The notes under the pieces are model-generated. The model was not told where the DNA came from, ran no database searches, and saw nothing but the letters and a program-made list of their open reading frames with translations. This document shows positions 17,587 to 26,839 of a stretch of 58,586 nt of DNA, in pieces. The position numbers and the translations under genes are program-made. Source of the stretch: Rheinheimera sp. (GTDB lineage Bacteria > Pseudomonadota > Gammaproteobacteria > Enterobacterales > Alteromonadaceae); the NCBI RefSeq assembly GCF_030824435.1, contig NZ_JAVBXS010000009.1:1-58586 (forward strand). The letters run 5' to 3'. The stretch's first letter is position 1, and each line of letters begins with the position of its first letter.

Positions 17587-17617
17587 AAGATATAAGGATA
17601 AAACAAGACCTTATCTT
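17587..17617 (+). other. Leader hairpin next to the hpd Shine-Dalgarno
   Basis: AAGATATAAGG (17587-17597) pairs with CCTTATCTT (17609-17617), leaving a 2-nt bulge and an 11-nt loop. The stem ends just before the GGAG at 17619-17622, so it could influence ribosome access or mRNA life. The role is inferred. Confidence 0.4.
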
Positions 17618-17629
17618 TGGAGTATGCTG

Positions 17630-18703
17630 ATGTTTGACCCTATTAACCCTTTAGGAACCGACGGTTTTGAGTTTGTTGAATACACTGCTGCAGACGCAGA
17701 AGGCATCAACAAGTTAAAACAACTATTTGCCTCTCTCGGTTTTACTGAAGTTGCCCAGCATCGTTCGAAACAAGCCTGGTTGTATAAACAGGGCGATATC
17801 AATTTTATTATCAACGCCGAGCCTAATTCTCAGGCTGAAGCTTTTGCCCGTGAACATGGCCCTAGCGTATGTGCTATGGCATTTCGCGTAAAAGACGCCG
17901 CCGCTGCGCTCAAACACGCATTGGCTAATGGCGCTAAAGAGTACAAAAACCAGATTGGCCCTATGGAGCTGAATATTCCGGCTGTGTATGGCATAGGTTC
18001 GAGCCTGCTGTATTTTGTTGACCGTTATGGTCAAAGTTCGGTTTATGACGTCGACTTTAAGTTTTACGACAACTGGCAGACCGAAATGTCGGCGCACGGT
18101 GTTGGCCTGGAAGTACTGGACCATTTAACCCACAACGTACGCCGCGGCAATATGAATTTGTGGTCGGGTTTTTATGAAAAAATCGGTAACTTCCGTGAAA
18201 TCCGTTATTTTGATATCGAAGGCAAGCTGACAGGTTTAGTGTCACGTGCCATGACGGCACCTTGTGGCAAAATCCGTATTCCAATTAATGAATCTTCAGA
18301 TGACAAATCACAAATTGAAGAATTTATCCGTGAATACAAAGGTGAAGGTATTCAGCATATTGCGTTAACTTCTGACGATATTTACAAAACTGTGCGTACC
18401 TTACGCGAGCGTGGCATGGACTTTATGCCAACACCTGATACTTATTACAACAAGGTTAACAGCCGTGTTGTTGGTCATGGTGAAGATGTGGATATGCTGC
18501 GTGAGCTGCGTATTCTGATTGACGGCGCGCCGGAAAAAGACGGTATTCTGCTGCAAATTTTCACCAAAACTGTGATTGGTCCGGTGTTCTTCGAAATTAT
18601 CCAGCGTAAAGGCAATGAAGGTTTTGGCGAAGGCAACTTCAAAGCGCTGTTTGAATCTATTGAAGAAGATCAAATCCGTCGTGGGGTACTGGCAGATGCG
18701 TAA
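17630..18703 (+). CDS. hpd: 4-hydroxyphenylpyruvate dioxygenase
   Basis: This 357-residue enzyme converts 4-hydroxyphenylpyruvate to homogentisate, the second step of tyrosine breakdown. ATG 17630 is chosen over ATG 17624 because GGAG at 17619-17622 gives 7 nt spacing. The iron ligands line up as His165 (VLDHLTHNV), His243 (GIQHIAL) and Glu322 (VFFEIIQRKGNEGFGEGNF), close to the Pseudomonas numbering. It overlaps hmgA by 8 nt. Upstream lie a TyrR-box-like site and a leader hairpin. Confidence 0.96.
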   Translation: MFDPINPLGTDGFEFVEYTAADAEGINKLKQLFASLGFTEVAQHRSKQAWLYKQGDINFIINAEPNSQAEAFAREHGPSVCAMAFRVKDAAAALKHALANGAKEYKNQIGPMELNIPAVYGIGSSLLYFVDRYGQSSVYDVDFKFYDNWQTEMSAHGVGLEVLDHLTHNVRRGNMNLWSGFYEKIGNFREIRYFDIEGKLTGLVSRAMTAPCGKIRIPINESSDDKSQIEEFIREYKGEGIQHIALTSDDIYKTVRTLRERGMDFMPTPDTYYNKVNSRVVGHGEDVDMLRELRILIDGAPEKDGILLQIFTKTVIGPVFFEIIQRKGNEGFGEGNFKALFESIEEDQIRRGVLADA

Positions 18704-19835
18704 GTGGGCGTCATTTCCGCTAAAAGAAGGGGATGTATCGCGTCAGGCGCATGCTGATTTTCCTGAGCAGGCCATTTATGAACGTGAAACCGGCCGCAGT
18801 GGTTTTTTTGGCCCTGCGTCTCACCTGCACCATACCCATGCGCCAACCGGCTGGAGCGACTGGCAGGGGCCTTTGCGTCCCCGCTTGTTTAACTTTAACG
18901 ATATTGGCGAAGATAACAGCAATTCGCCGTGGTTAGTGCCGGATTTACTGCACAATGCCCATTGTAAAATGCGCACCTGGCGTATTAGCGAAGCGATGGA
19001 TTATTTGGTACGCAATGCCGACGGTGATGAGTTGCTGTTTATTCACGAAGGCAGCGCCGAGTTTTATTGTGATTATGGCCATTTAAGCTTGCGTGACGGC
19101 GATTATGTGGTGATCCCAAGGTCCACCATGTGGCGTTTAGTGCCAAATGAGCCGCTATTTGTGTTGATGATTGAAGCGACCAATGACTCTTTTCAGCTGC
19201 CAGAAAAAGGTCTGGTAGGCAATCATGCAATTTTTGACGCCGCTATGCTGGACACGCCAAAAATTGATGATGCTTTTAAAGCGCAATACAGCGAAGTGGA
19301 AACTAAAGTACAGATCAAACGCCACAATAAAGTGTCGACTGTGACTTTCCCTTTTAACCCACTGGATGCTATTGGCTGGCACGGCGATTTATGCGTGATG
19401 CGCATTAACTGGCGTGATATCCGTCCTTTAATGAGCCACAGATACCATTTGCCACCATCAGCGCACACCACATTTGTGGCCCAGCGTTTTGTGGTTTGTA
19501 CCTTTGTGCCAAGACCGATTGAAAGCGACCCCGGTGCGTTAAAAGTGCCGTTTTATCATAACAATGACGATTATGATGAAGTGCTGTTTTATCATGCCGG
19601 TGACTTTTTCAGTCGCGACAATATTGAACGCGGCATGGTGACTTTCCATCCGGCTGGTTTTACCCATGGTCCACATCCAAAGGCCTTTCAGGCGGGCCTT
19701 GAGTACCGGAAAAAATTCACTGATGAAGTCGCAGTGATGCTGGATACCCGTGATGCGCTGGAAGTAGGGCCAGCAGCAGAGGCCACTGAAAATCCGGATT
19801 ATGTAAATAGCTGGAAAATAAAACCAGCCACCTGA
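18696..19835 (+). CDS. hmgA: Homogentisate 1,2-dioxygenase (short form)
   Basis: This 379-residue ring-cleaving dioxygenase turns homogentisate into maleylacetoacetate. The likely iron-binding segment is HNNDDYDEVLFYHAGDFF plus HPAGFTHGPHP near the C-terminus. It is shorter than the roughly 430-residue Pseudomonas and human forms but keeps the cupin core, so it belongs to a shorter subfamily. The start ATG 18696 sits inside the end of hpd (8-nt overlap); GGGG at 18683-18686 is upstream. Confidence 0.9.
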   Translation: MRKWASFPLKEGDVSRQAHADFPEQAIYERETGRSGFFGPASHLHHTHAPTGWSDWQGPLRPRLFNFNDIGEDNSNSPWLVPDLLHNAHCKMRTWRISEAMDYLVRNADGDELLFIHEGSAEFYCDYGHLSLRDGDYVVIPRSTMWRLVPNEPLFVLMIEATNDSFQLPEKGLVGNHAIFDAAMLDTPKIDDAFKAQYSEVETKVQIKRHNKVSTVTFPFNPLDAIGWHGDLCVMRINWRDIRPLMSHRYHLPPSAHTTFVAQRFVVCTFVPRPIESDPGALKVPFYHNNDDYDEVLFYHAGDFFSRDNIERGMVTFHPAGFTHGPHPKAFQAGLEYRKKFTDEVAVMLDTRDALEVGPAAEATENPDYVNSWKIKPAT

Positions 19836-19858
19836 CTCCGGCGAGCTAAATAATAACG

Positions 19859-19883
19859 CAGCCTGAAATCTAATTTCAGGCTG
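19859..19883 (+). other. Perfect hairpin between hmgA and fahA
   Basis: CAGCCTGAAAT-CTA-ATTTCAGGCTG is an 11-bp perfect stem with a 3-nt loop. No U-tract follows, so fahA is probably still co-transcribed. It may stabilise or process the hpd-hmgA mRNA. Confidence 0.55.
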
Positions 19884-19914
19884 CCATGCAATTGAATTGA
19901 TAGGAAATGTTGTT

Positions 19915-20934
19915 ATGAAATTAGCCAGTCTGAAAAACGGCAGTCGTGATGGTCAGTTGGTGGTGGTAAGCCGTGATTTAAAAAAAGCGGTGGCAGTGCC
20001 TCATATTGCCGCCACTATGCAATATGCATTGGATCACTGGTCAAGCCTGGCACCTGCGTTGTCTGAAGTGTATCAGGGCTTAAACCATGGTTCAGTGCAG
20101 TCTGAATTTGTGTTTGATGAAGCGGCTTGCGAGTCGCCGTTACCACGTGCTTATCAGTGGGCCGACGGCAGTGCTTATGTTAATCACGTCGAGCTGGTGC
20201 GTCGCGCCCGTAACTCTGAAATGCCACCAAGCTTCTGGACAGATCCTCTGATGTATCAGGGCGGCTCTGACGATTTTATTGGCCCAACGGACAATATCGA
20301 AGTGGTATCGGAAGAATACGGTATTGATTTTGAAGGTGAAGTGGCAGTGATCACCGGTGATGTGGCTATGGCATCAACACCAGAGCAGGCTGCCAGCCAA
20401 ATCCGTTTGGTGATGCTGGTCAACGACGTGTCATTACGTGGCCTTATTCCAAACGAACTCGCCAAAGGTTTTGGTTTTTTCCAGTCTAAACCTGCGTCAG
20501 CTTTTAGCCCTGTAGCAGTGACGCCGGACGAGCTGGGCCAACATTGGCAAGATGCCAAGTTGCATTTGCCACTGGTGTCGCATTTAAACGGCAAATTGTT
20601 TGGTAAACCAAACGCCGGCGTCGACATGACCTTTAACTTTGGTCAGTTGGTGGCGCATGCCGCTAAAACCCGTAATCTGGGCGCCGGTGCTGTGATAGGT
20701 TCAGGCACAGTGTCAAACAAACAGGGCACAGATTACGGCACATCTATTGAAGAAGGTGGTTTAGGCTATAGCTGTATTGCCGAAGTGCGGATGATTGAAA
20801 CCATTCGTGATGGTAAACCGGCCACTGGTTTTATGAAGTTTGGTGACCGTATTCGTATTGAAGTGCTGGATGACAAAGGTCAAAGCATTTTTGGTGCTAT
20901 AGACCAACAAGTGGTGGCTTATCAGCCAAAATAA
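19915..20934 (+). CDS. fahA: Fumarylacetoacetate hydrolase
   Basis: This 339-residue FAH-family protein splits fumarylacetoacetate into fumarate and acetoacetate. The start is ATG 19915 (MKLASLKNGSRDGQLVVVSRDL), with AGGAAA at 19902-19907. The metal-binding catalytic core is visible in DFEGEVAVITGDVA, LVNDVSLRGLIP and GAGAVIGSGTVSNK. This is the shorter bacterial type. A terminator separates it from maiA. Confidence 0.92.
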   Translation: MKLASLKNGSRDGQLVVVSRDLKKAVAVPHIAATMQYALDHWSSLAPALSEVYQGLNHGSVQSEFVFDEAACESPLPRAYQWADGSAYVNHVELVRRARNSEMPPSFWTDPLMYQGGSDDFIGPTDNIEVVSEEYGIDFEGEVAVITGDVAMASTPEQAASQIRLVMLVNDVSLRGLIPNELAKGFGFFQSKPASAFSPVAVTPDELGQHWQDAKLHLPLVSHLNGKLFGKPNAGVDMTFNFGQLVAHAAKTRNLGAGAVIGSGTVSNKQGTDYGTSIEEGGLGYSCIAEVRMIETIRDGKPATGFMKFGDRIRIEVLDDKGQSIFGAIDQQVVAYQPK

Positions 20935-20959
20935 CCATGAAGGTTATCAATAACACTGA

Positions 20960-20986
20960 CAAAAGCTACTCTTCAGAGTAGCTTTT
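20960..20986 (+). terminator. Rho-independent terminator after fahA
   Basis: AAAGCTACTCT / AGAGTAGCTTT with a 2-3 nt loop and T5. It lies between fahA and maiA, so maiA may be expressed at a lower level or from its own promoter. Confidence 0.88.
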
Positions 20987-21019
20987 TGTTATTTGCTTTT
21001 CCCACTGCAGGAGCATGTT

Positions 21020-21658
21020 ATGGAGTTTTACAGTTATTGGCGTTCATCAGCAGCTTATCGGGTTAGGATCGCTCTGGCATATAAAGGGCTGACAGCCGAC
21101 ACCCGCTATGTACATTTATTAAGAGATGGCGGGGAGCATCGTGCCGCTGGCTATCAGTCGCTCAATCCGGCGCAATTGGTGCCTGTTCTGGTTGACGGCG
21201 ATTTAAAACTCAATCAGTCGTTGGCTATTCTGGAATATCTGGAAGCGTTGCACCCTACACCCGCGTTATTACCAAAAAATTTAAAATTGGCCATGCAGGT
21301 GAGGGCGGTGGCGCTGGATATCGCTTGTGATATTCACCCGTTAAACAACTTGCGTGTTTTGCAATATCTTACCGGGCCGCTTGGGCTCAGTGAACAACAA
21401 AAATTGCACTGGATCCAACATTGGTTGCAACAGGGGTTGCAGGCTCTGGAGCTTAGATTGCAGGCAACTGCCAGCAGTTGTTGTTTTGGCGACGACGTCA
21501 CCTGGGCGGATATTTGTCTGGTGCCGCAAATTTACAACGCGGTGCGTTTTAGCCTGGATATGTCTGCGTATCCAACCTTAAAACGTATTTATCAACACTG
21601 TACCTCTTTACCGGCTTTTATCAAAGCCTCGCCAGAGCAGCAGCCAGACGCACAATAA
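21020..21658 (+). CDS. maiA: Maleylacetoacetate isomerase
   Basis: This 212-residue zeta-class glutathione S-transferase isomerises maleylacetoacetate to fumarylacetoacetate, completing the homogentisate route. The start ATG 21020 has CAGGAG at 21008-21013. The glutathione-binding motif is WRSSAAYRVRIAL: the eukaryotic SSCSxRVRIAL Cys is Ala here, a common bacterial variant. Further GST marks are NPAQLVPVL and LNQSLAILEYLE. It is the last gene of the aromatic block. Confidence 0.92.
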   Translation: MEFYSYWRSSAAYRVRIALAYKGLTADTRYVHLLRDGGEHRAAGYQSLNPAQLVPVLVDGDLKLNQSLAILEYLEALHPTPALLPKNLKLAMQVRAVALDIACDIHPLNNLRVLQYLTGPLGLSEQQKLHWIQHWLQQGLQALELRLQATASSCCFGDDVTWADICLVPQIYNAVRFSLDMSAYPTLKRIYQHCTSLPAFIKASPEQQPDAQ

Positions 21659-21906
21659 ACACATCTTGCTGGAGGGTGAAAAATAGCCGTTATGCAGCAC
21701 TGGTGGCTTTTTTCCTGTGCTGTTGCTGGCGCTGTTATCAGTTTTTTGTCTTTTCTGCCACTCCCGCTGTGCTCAGGAGTGGCGCCCATCCTTCGTCTTG
21801 TGTTACAACGTCAGAATTGCAACCGTCGGATTTGAAACTTGGCCATGCCATTCACAGCTGAAGTTGGCTACAATGTTGAGAGTCGTGCCTTTGCCGGAGT
21901 TTCGCA

Positions 21907-23088
21907 GTGAATCACGAACCACAAACTCAGGCTTTTGTAGCCATTATTGTTCTGTCGGAACCACAGAGGCAGGCGTCATTCAGACACTTGTTACAACAAT
22001 CATTGCCAAATTGGTTTTGCCATTTTGTGACTGATGCCAAAAGTGCCAGGCATTTATTAAAAACTGAAACTGTTGCCTTGTTAATGACTGAATGGTTGCA
22101 GCCTGAAGATAGCGGTGACTTGTTATTGGACTTTTGTTGTCGCCATAGTCCGGCCACTGTGCGTATATTACTGGCCGAAGAACATACCGACACGTTGTTA
22201 CTGGCAACTAACCATGCTGCGCAAATCTTGTTGGCACAACCCGTTCATGATCTGCAAGTTATCCAGCTATTTTTGCGTGTTCAGCTGTTATACAGTGGCC
22301 ATTTTACGGCACACAGCCGTTATCAGCTCGGACAAATTAATTCCTTACCGGTCCAACGTAATCATTATCAGACACTTATCCAATTGTTAGCCGATCCGGA
22401 CAGCAGTACGCACTCGCTGGCAAGCACCATAGCACGTGAAGCGCCGCTGGCTGCGAGGTTAGTGCAAATTGCCAACTCTGCTTATCTTGGGTTTAACCGT
22501 CAGACGGTAGACCTTGCTGAAGTTGTGGTACGTTTAGGCCGGTCAATGATCAAAGCAGTAGCCTTTGCCGTTCAGCTGCACAGTCAGTACGAAGGAAAAA
22601 TCCGCCCGGATTTACATCAGCAGCTGCTGCATGAATCTTTTGAACTGGCTGGTATGGCAAGCCAGTTGGCAAAAACCCAGCAAAGTGGCCCCGCTCTGGC
22701 CGACAAAGCATTTTTGGCTGGGTTATTACAGGTGTTAGGGCCACTGGTTTTGTTATCTTCGATGCCAGTGCAGTTGCAGCGGTTGACGGAGGAAGACATG
22801 TTTCAGGAGGGGATCCCTGATCACTGCCTGATTAGCGCTTACCTGCTGTTATTGTGGGGTTTTGAACAGGATATTTGTGATGCGGTCATGTACCGTCTCA
22901 GTTTAAATGAAGTTGCACAACCCGGATTATTACAAACTATTTTGCACCTGAGTTCTTATGTGTTGATATTCCGCCGTCAACAGCAAGACGACAGTTTGCC
23001 TACACCTTGCTGGACGGCTTTGGCGCAGTTTCAACTGACCGACACATTCTGCCGTCTGCAACAACAGGTGACGGAGCCTGACTTATGA
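21907..23088 (+). CDS. HDOD-domain regulator with degenerate receiver-like N-terminus
   Basis: This 393-residue protein starts at GTG 21907, with GGAG at 21896-21899. Residues about 10-130 resemble a response-regulator receiver but lack a clear phosphoacceptor Asp at the expected strand (LLMTEWLQPED). Residues about 150-350 are an HDOD domain (LAREAPLAARLVQIANSAYL-like core, VRLGRSMIKAVAFAVQLHSQ), a non-catalytic HD relative used in signalling. A weak -10 (TACAAT, 21869-21874) is upstream. The gene overlaps a small membrane protein gene by 4 nt. The target process is unknown. Confidence 0.8.
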   Translation: MNHEPQTQAFVAIIVLSEPQRQASFRHLLQQSLPNWFCHFVTDAKSARHLLKTETVALLMTEWLQPEDSGDLLLDFCCRHSPATVRILLAEEHTDTLLLATNHAAQILLAQPVHDLQVIQLFLRVQLLYSGHFTAHSRYQLGQINSLPVQRNHYQTLIQLLADPDSSTHSLASTIAREAPLAARLVQIANSAYLGFNRQTVDLAEVVVRLGRSMIKAVAFAVQLHSQYEGKIRPDLHQQLLHESFELAGMASQLAKTQQSGPALADKAFLAGLLQVLGPLVLLSSMPVQLQRLTEEDMFQEGIPDHCLISAYLLLLWGFEQDICDAVMYRLSLNEVAQPGLLQTILHLSSYVLIFRRQQQDDSLPTPCWTALAQFQLTDTFCRLQQQVTEPDL

Positions 23089-23324
23089 AAATTTTATTGC
23101 CCAAACAATGGCTGAATGCTGCTTTTTTTTATCTCGGTTGTCTGGGATTGTTGTTTCAAATCAGCGCTCAGCTGATGATATGGTGGCAGGGTTATGACCA
23201 TCCCGGTATGCCATGGTATATCTGGTTGGCGCCTATGTTGTTGATTTTGTGGGGTGTTGTGCCGGCATTGCAGCTGCAAAATGAACTCCCGCACAAAAGT
23301 GGTGAAGTCACGTTAAAGCTATAG
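23085..23324 (+). CDS. Small two-helix membrane protein
   Basis: This 79-residue hypothetical protein has two hydrophobic helices (about residues 11-32, AAFFYLGCLGLLFQISAQLM, and 43-62, WYIWLAPMLLILWGVVPALQ). Its ATG overlaps the HDOD gene stop (ATGA), so the two are translated together. I do not recognise a family. It could be a membrane partner of the HDOD protein, which is inference from coupling only. Confidence 0.72.
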   Translation: MKILLPKQWLNAAFFYLGCLGLLFQISAQLMIWWQGYDHPGMPWYIWLAPMLLILWGVVPALQLQNELPHKSGEVTLKL

Positions 23325-23425
23325 TAGCGCCATCTCGTTATGATGTTCAGGGAGCAAATTGCGGCCCTGTGTACACTTCAGCTAAGAATACTGCTGCGCT
23401 TTATCAAGCTGGTAATTTTAAGTTA

Positions 23426-24964
23426 TCACACACCGGAAATTTTTAACTTCTGTCCCGGCTGTAACTTGCTGTTGATTTGCAATTGATTCCACAATATTAA
23501 ATCCGCAATTTTCACTTTGTGTTTTCGGGCAATTTTATCCAGAGAGTCGCCAGTTTGTACTGTATAACTGCGGCTGTTTGTTTTGCTTTTTTTGTTTGTT
23601 GTTGCCGATGTCATCGTTGGGATCTGAATTTTCTGTCCGGGTTTTAACGCTGACTTTTCGCTCAGTTTGTTCAGTTTAGCGAGTTCAATCAGGTCTACTT
23701 TAAATTGACGGCTTAAATCCCACAAATTGTCACCCGTTTTAACTTCGTAGCTGCGACTTTTGCGAACAGGATTTTTACTGATGTGTTGTGGTACATCGGC
23801 AAAACCAGGTAAGGATAATTTCTGACCTGTTTTTAGTTGGTCTGAGGTTAATTGATTGGCGCGTTTTAAAGCGGCAACCGTTGTTTGATGGCGTTTGGCA
23901 ATGCTACCCAGACTATCTCCGGATTTCACCGTATAACTGGCGGATTGTGGTGCCTTTTGTAATGGTAGTTGTTTGCTGTTGTTTTCAAACTGACTCAGTT
24001 TATCAACCGGTAGTACCAGCACATAAGGCCCGCCAGGGGCAGTGTTTGCGCGTCTGAAAGCAGGGTTTAGCTGTCTGAGTTCAGTTAACGACAATCCGGC
24101 CAGATGTGCAGCCTGAGCCATATCAACGGAACCTGGCAGTTTTGCAAAGCCAATCTTTGGTTTGTTTGCAATAAAAGCCCAACGTACGCCGTGCTGATCC
24201 GGATGTTTAACCATATCAATAAGTGCAAGCCATTTTGGCATGTAAATGGTTGATTTTCTGGGAAGATTTAGCGACCAAAAGTCGATGGGTTTGCCGGCTT
24301 TTTTATTACGTTTGATAGCCTTTTCAATGGTACCTTCTCCGGAATTGTAGCCAGCCACAGCGTTCAGCCAGTCTTGACCTAACATCTGATACAGGTATTG
24401 CAGGTAATCAAGGGTTGCAGCAGTGGATGCGATGGGGTCTTTGCGGCCGTCATACCATTCGTTACGTTTTAAGCCGAAGTTCCGGGCTGTTTGCGGAACC
24501 ATCTGCCACAAACCTGCCGGAGCACCGGCCTGCGCCAGCGGGTTAAATGCACTTTCGACTATGGGTAATAAAGCCAGTTCGACCGGCATATTGCGTTTTT
24601 CAAGCTCAAGCACTATGTGGTACAAAAAAGGTTCAGCCCGTTTTGACACCTGATCCAAAAACTTCTGATGTCTTTTATAAAACTTACGCTGAGCTCTGAT
24701 ATCGGCATTATCCGGTACTTTAATGCTGATTTGGTGGGCTATACGTTGCCAGACATCGTCATATTGTGACAGTTCAGTCTGGATTTTATCAGCTGTTGCA
24801 GATGTAGCTTGTGGCGGGGTCGGAGCCACCTTGATCTGATGTTGATGCTCTGTTTGTTGTTGGTTTTGTGTATCAGCAGAAGTTGATCTCGAAGTCGATG
24901 TACCGGCACAACTGGCCAGCATAAAAGCCGCGACAAACAAAGCCATTCTTTTAAACAAAACCAT
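23426..24964 (-). CDS. mltD: Membrane-bound lytic murein transglycosylase D
   Basis: This 512-residue outer-membrane lipoprotein cleaves peptidoglycan glycan strands. The lipobox LASC puts the lipidated Cys at residue 19. The SLT catalytic domain holds LLPIVESAFNPLAQAGAPAG with the catalytic Glu, then GLWQMVPQTARNFGL and AVAGYNSGEGTI. Three LysM repeats follow in the C-terminal third (YTVKSGDSLGSIAKRH, YEVKTGDNLWDLSRQF, YTVQTGDSLDKIARKH). It lies next to gloB, as in many gammaproteobacteria. Confidence 0.95.
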   Translation of the reverse strand: MVLFKRMALFVAAFMLASCAGTSTSRSTSADTQNQQQTEHQHQIKVAPTPPQATSATADKIQTELSQYDDVWQRIAHQISIKVPDNADIRAQRKFYKRHQKFLDQVSKRAEPFLYHIVLELEKRNMPVELALLPIVESAFNPLAQAGAPAGLWQMVPQTARNFGLKRNEWYDGRKDPIASTAATLDYLQYLYQMLGQDWLNAVAGYNSGEGTIEKAIKRNKKAGKPIDFWSLNLPRKSTIYMPKWLALIDMVKHPDQHGVRWAFIANKPKIGFAKLPGSVDMAQAAHLAGLSLTELRQLNPAFRRANTAPGGPYVLVLPVDKLSQFENNSKQLPLQKAPQSASYTVKSGDSLGSIAKRHQTTVAALKRANQLTSDQLKTGQKLSLPGFADVPQHISKNPVRKSRSYEVKTGDNLWDLSRQFKVDLIELAKLNKLSEKSALKPGQKIQIPTMTSATTNKKSKTNSRSYTVQTGDSLDKIARKHKVKIADLILWNQLQINSKLQPGQKLKISGV

Positions 24965-25096
24965 CAGCTATCTACCATCTTTTGTGCAATTCTAACTTGC
25001 ATCAGCCTCATGACATTCTTTCCCCGGCTGAAACGCGCGCAGCAACGGCAAAAAGACCGGTATGTTACCTGCTCTTCATCTGAATGCAAGTTTGGC

Positions 25097-25876
25097 TTAA
25101 TAACGGTCTTTCCATAACCGGATAAAGCTGAATAAGGCAACGGCATCCTGCTGCTGCCAGCGCTGTTGTAATGCGGTATTGTCACAGCGTAAATATGGAT
25201 TGATTTGCCGCTCTTTTTCAATACTGGACGGCAGTGTCGGTTGATTGGCTGAACCTTGTGTTTCACACCAATGCTGGTGTTCGACTATGCTCAGGTTATC
25301 CGGTTCCACTTCAAGCGCAAATTTCAGATTTGCCATTGTGTATTCATGGGTACAATAAATTCGAGTCTGCGGGCTTAGCGCATTTATTTTTTGTAAAGAC
25401 TGATACATCTGGGTGTGACTGCCTTCAAATAGCCGGCCACAGCCCGCACTGAACAGGGTATCGCCACAAAACAGCACTGGCGGTTGTTCTGGCGGCTGAC
25501 ACAGGTATGCCATATGACCCAGCGTATGGCCCGGCACTGCCAGCACGGAAAAAGTCAGGTTAACTTGCGGAAGCAAAAACTGCATGTTGTCGCTGACAAT
25601 ATGGCAATGCTGCAACTGATGTTTGGTTTTTGCTCGTTCTGCAGCACCTATATATACAGGTAATTCAGGCCATAACTGCTGCAAAGCCGGAATGCCGTCG
25701 ACATGATCCCAATGATGATGTGTGATCAGAATGGCGACAGGGCTGAGTTTTTGTGCTGTTAAAAATGCACTAACCACTGAGGCGTCACCCGGATCAACCA
25801 AGACGGCTTTGCCCTGATGATGTAAACACCAGATATAGTTATCTTTAAATGCCGCAATAGCAGTGATATGGTACAT
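25097..25876 (-). CDS. gloB: Hydroxyacylglutathione hydrolase (glyoxalase II)
   Basis: This 259-residue metallo-beta-lactamase-fold enzyme hydrolyses S-lactoylglutathione in methylglyoxal detoxification. The metal motif THHHWDH is at residues 52-58, with later ligands in VPGHTLGHMAY, FCGDTLFSAGCGR and YCTHEYT. The length is normal. It diverges from a methyltransferase gene 64 bp away and lies upstream of mltD on the same strand. Confidence 0.95.
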   Translation of the reverse strand: MYHITAIAAFKDNYIWCLHHQGKAVLVDPGDASVVSAFLTAQKLSPVAILITHHHWDHVDGIPALQQLWPELPVYIGAAERAKTKHQLQHCHIVSDNMQFLLPQVNLTFSVLAVPGHTLGHMAYLCQPPEQPPVLFCGDTLFSAGCGRLFEGSHTQMYQSLQKINALSPQTRIYCTHEYTMANLKFALEVEPDNLSIVEHQHWCETQGSANQPTLPSSIEKERQINPYLRCDNTALQQRWQQQDAVALFSFIRLWKDRY

Positions 25877-25940
25877 CTGATTGATCTCGTTAGATTATTT
25901 TTAGACGTTAATACAAAGCGACCATGAGGGCGCCTTACTT

Positions 25941-26675
25941 ATGAAACCCGCATTAAGCAGACATATTCCGACCACTGTGCCTGTCAGCTGGGCTGATTTT
26001 GCGCAGGGTAAACAATTGTCTCAACAGCTCGAAGCTCAGTTTAATTTATGGTGGCCGCGTATTTTTGGTTATCACTTATTAAAAGTGGGCGATCTGAGCA
26101 GCGCACTGGATACCAGCGCCTGCAGTATTAAGCATCAGATCAGGCTGGCAACTCAAGCTGAACTTGCCACTGTGATGGCCGACCCTGATGATTTGCCTTT
26201 TATCGAACACGCGGTGGATGCAGTGTTGTTGGCACATTGTCTTGAATACGCACAGGATCCACATCACGTGATTAGGGAGGCTCACCGGGTGTTAATGCCC
26301 GATGGTTATTTATTAATAAGTGGTGTTAACCCGGTGAGTTTATGTGGTTTATTTAAACTGTGGCCAGGTTTACAACATCGTTTGCCCTGGACCGGCCGGT
26401 TTTTCAGTATGGCAAGGGTAACGGACTGGCTCCATTTGTTGGGTTTTGAAATTTTGTATGAACAACGGCTGTTCTGCAGCAGTTTATTGTCCGAGAAAAA
26501 TCAGTTACCGGCCTTCAGATTGTGGGCGGATCATCATTTACATTATTTTGGCGCAGCTTATGTCATGGTGGCGCGTAAAAGAACCTTACCTCTGACACCA
26601 ATTAAACCAAAGTGGCAGTTAACCAACAGTTTTAATCCGGCGGTGAAGGGGATAAGCGCCCGGCAGCAGAGTTAA
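25941..26675 (+). CDS. Class I SAM-dependent methyltransferase (YafS-like)
   Basis: This 244-residue protein has a methyltransferase type 11 core: FIEHAVDAVLLAHCLEYAQDPHHVIREAHRVLMPDGYLLISGVNP covers motifs around strand 4 and 5. The SAM-binding Gly-rich motif is poorly conserved. Location beside gloB matches yafS in E. coli. The substrate is unknown. Confidence 0.82.
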   Translation: MKPALSRHIPTTVPVSWADFAQGKQLSQQLEAQFNLWWPRIFGYHLLKVGDLSSALDTSACSIKHQIRLATQAELATVMADPDDLPFIEHAVDAVLLAHCLEYAQDPHHVIREAHRVLMPDGYLLISGVNPVSLCGLFKLWPGLQHRLPWTGRFFSMARVTDWLHLLGFEILYEQRLFCSSLLSEKNQLPAFRLWADHHLHYFGAAYVMVARKRTLPLTPIKPKWQLTNSFNPAVKGISARQQS

Positions 26676-26839
26676 AGCGGAATCAAGGTTGGTAATTTGA
26701 GTTTTGTCTAATGCGGCATCACTTTTGATTAAAGTGGGCATAGGCAGTTAAAAAGCTACAACTTACTGTTTTGCCTTTTTCCCGTTTGTTGACTTATCAC
26801 CCGAACCGGTGGTCCGCCGGACAAATATTCCGCCCACTG

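Noticed and set aside
21676-21906. Short hydrophobic reading frames between maiA and the HDOD gene
   Set aside because: GGAGG lies directly against one GTG with no spacing, several frames compete, and no family is recognised. I see only a weak -10 (TACAAT, 21869-21874) here.
26676-26839. Gap between the methyltransferase gene and yaiI, possible small gene
   Set aside because: Rightward frames here run into yaiI antisense and lack a ribosome binding site. I see no convincing terminator or RNA.
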